Part shown: piece by piece, positions 62,770 through 64,000 of the stretch | Layout: the number at the start of each line of letters is the position of its first letter | How positions within the stretch are numbered: the stretch's first letter is position 1 | Translations under genes and position numbers: made by a program | The notes under the pieces: model-generated | The model's input: only the letters and a program-made list of their open reading frames with translations | Told to the model about the DNA's origin: nothing | Database searches by the model: none | Assembly (NCBI RefSeq): GCF_015832195.1 | Contig: NC_052016.1 | Location: forward strand, 26,619,129-26,683,128 | DNA: 64,000 nucleotides | Direction: 5' to 3' | DNA from: Motacilla alba alba | Lineage: Eukaryota; Chordata; Aves; Passeriformes; Motacillidae

Positions 62770-64000
62770 GTTGTGGCAGTCCATTGAAGTTCTCACTGAT
62801 TGGAAATGGGGAAACTGAACCCCCAGTTTTAAAAAGATAAAAAAGAAAAACCTGGGAAACTCACGGGCTGGTCAGTCTCACCTTTCTTGTTTCCTAGCAA
62901 GATCACAAAGCCGATCCTCCTAGAAACTATGCTAAGGCACGTGGAAATTTAGGAGTTGTTTGGTGAGAGATGATTGGGACTTTACTAAGGGTATTTGTAC
63001 CTGAGAAATTTGGTGGCCTTCACTGACAAGGTTTCAGCATTGTTCAGAAAGGGAAGAACAGCTGACAGCATGTACCTGCACTTCTGCAAAGCATTTGACA
63101 CTGTCCCACATGACATCCTTGTCTCAAAACTGGAGAGAGGTGGATTTGAAAGCTGGACCATTCAGTGGGTAAGGAATTGGTTGGATGGCCACTGTTGAGG
63201 AGTTGTGGTCAAGGGCCTGATGTCCAAGTAGAGCCCGTTGATGAGTGGTGTTCTGCAGGGGCTGGTATCAGGTCTGGCACAGTTTAGCACCTCAGTTAGG
63301 AGTGTGCACAGTGGGATTGATTACAGCTACATCAGGTTTGTTGACCACAGCAAGGTGTGGTTGGCAGGCTGGAGGGAAGGGAAGCCATCCAGAGGGATTT
63401 TGGGAGGCTTCAGAGCTGGGTCTGTGCAAACTCCATGAAATTCAGCAAGGCCAAGTACAAGGTGCTGCGTCAAGGCAATCCTAAGCATAAAATGGATGAG
63501 GAACGGATTGAGAGCAGCCCTGAGGAGAAGGCCTTTGGGGTCTTAGTGGATGAGAAGTTCAGCATGATGCAACAATGTGCTCTTGAAGCCCAGAAAGTCA
63601 AATGTATCCTGAGCTGCATCAAAAGAAGAGGGACCACAAGTCAAGACCACAAGTCATCCTCTGTCCTGCTCTTGTGAAACCCCATCTGGAGTGATGAGTC
63701 AGGTTCCGAGCCCCAAACATAACAAAGGTGTGGACACATTAGAGTGAGTCCAGAAGAGAGCCATGAAGATAATCAGAGGGCTGGAGCACCCCTCTTGTGA
63801 GGAGACTGAGTTGGGGCTGTTCAGCCTGGAGAAGGGAAGGCTCTGGGGAAATCTTATAGCAGCCTTTCAGGACCTGAAGGGGGCCTACAAGAAAGATGGG
63901 GAGGGACTTTTTCCAAGGGCATGTAGTGAAAGGACAAGGGCTTTAGATTGAAATAGAGGAGGTTTAGTTTAGGTATTAGGAAGAATCTTTTTACTTTGGG
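62770..64000 (+). mobile_element. Long, decayed CR1 LINE copy (ORF2 reverse transcriptase), cut by the window edge
   Basis: Seen: the copy opens with GGCAGTCCATTGAAGTTCTC and AACCCCCAGTTTTAAAAAG, the part of ORF2 that leads into the reverse-transcriptase domain. It then runs colinearly with avian CR1 through the RT, the GLEHPSCEETELGLFSLEKG region (63,775-63,834) and the GGACTTTTTCCAAGGGCATG block, and is still inside ORF2 at base 64,000. The remaining C-terminal codons and 3' UTR should lie just outside. The 5' part of ORF2 (endonuclease) and ORF1 are missing, as in most CR1 copies. Same subfamily type as the 21-kb copy. Confidence 0.92.
62995..63951 (+). pseudogene. CR1 ORF2 reverse-transcriptase pseudogene
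   Basis: The product would copy CR1 RNA into DNA at the insertion site (target-primed reverse transcription). The reading frame is broken into at least four pieces. 62,995-63,198 holds RT motif A ([12 protein letters not shown], 63,079-63,114), ends NWLDGHC and hits a stop. 63,238-63,438 holds SGVLQGLVSG and the motif C remnant FVDHSK (63,337-63,354). 63,357-63,677 holds MKFSKAKYKVLRQGN. 63,763-63,951 holds the C-terminal region. Odd: the first catalytic aspartate of motif A is replaced by histidine, and the FADD box reads FVDH, so two catalytic aspartates are lost besides the frameshifts and stops. The copy cannot encode an active enzyme. Confidence 0.88.

Noticed and set aside
1..64000. CRISPR arrays, defence islands, operons, prophage or bacterial mobile elements
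   Set aside because: None of the hallmarks (spaced direct repeats, dense co-directional genes, ribosome binding sites) occur. The repeats present are vertebrate retroelements.

Overview
This is a vertebrate nuclear DNA window, almost certainly from a bird. I base that on several recognisable 3' ends and reverse-transcriptase pieces of CR1 LINEs (the dominant avian retrotransposon) on both strands, and on solo LTRs whose sequence I recognise as dispersed avian endogenous-retrovirus repeats. The background is A+T-rich and CpG-poor, with many homopolymer runs and no bacterial gene organisation. Within birds I cannot name the species. Family assignments come from memory of the repeats, not from a search.

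I find no intact protein-coding gene, rRNA or tRNA. The open reading frames are short, overlap on both strands, and mostly look like chance or repeat-derived frames. The region is best read as intergenic sequence or the inside of a very long intron.

Layout: 0.63-1.48 kb, LTR-type repeat in antisense orientation; 12.30-12.50 kb, very old CR1 tail; 13.63-14.19 kb, solo LTR; 17.62-17.88 kb, antisense CR1 RT fragment; 21.19-21.49 kb, CR1 3' end; 23.76-24.13 kb, solo LTR with a probable 6-bp target-site duplication; 33.84-33.96 kb, antisense CR1 scrap; 47.99-48.23 kb, antisense CR1 3' end; 52.18-52.47 kb, CR1 3' end behind a pure pyrimidine tract; 59.10-59.90 kb, an unidentified protein-like but broken reading frame on the minus strand; 62.42-62.59 kb, a second very old CR1 tail; 62.77-64.00 kb, a long, decayed CR1 ORF2 copy that runs off the right edge. 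Between them lie unique A+T-rich sequence, compound microsatellites, short tandem duplications, several long A/C-only tracts and a few palindromes.

Nothing here forms a pathway or operon. The items most worth a second look are the broken reading frame near 59 kb, three candidate splice structures (9.69, 33.4 and 52.2 kb), the 270-bp A/C tract at 41.5 kb, and several stretches with dense homeodomain/POU-like sites that could be conserved noncoding elements. Only comparative or transcript data could settle these.
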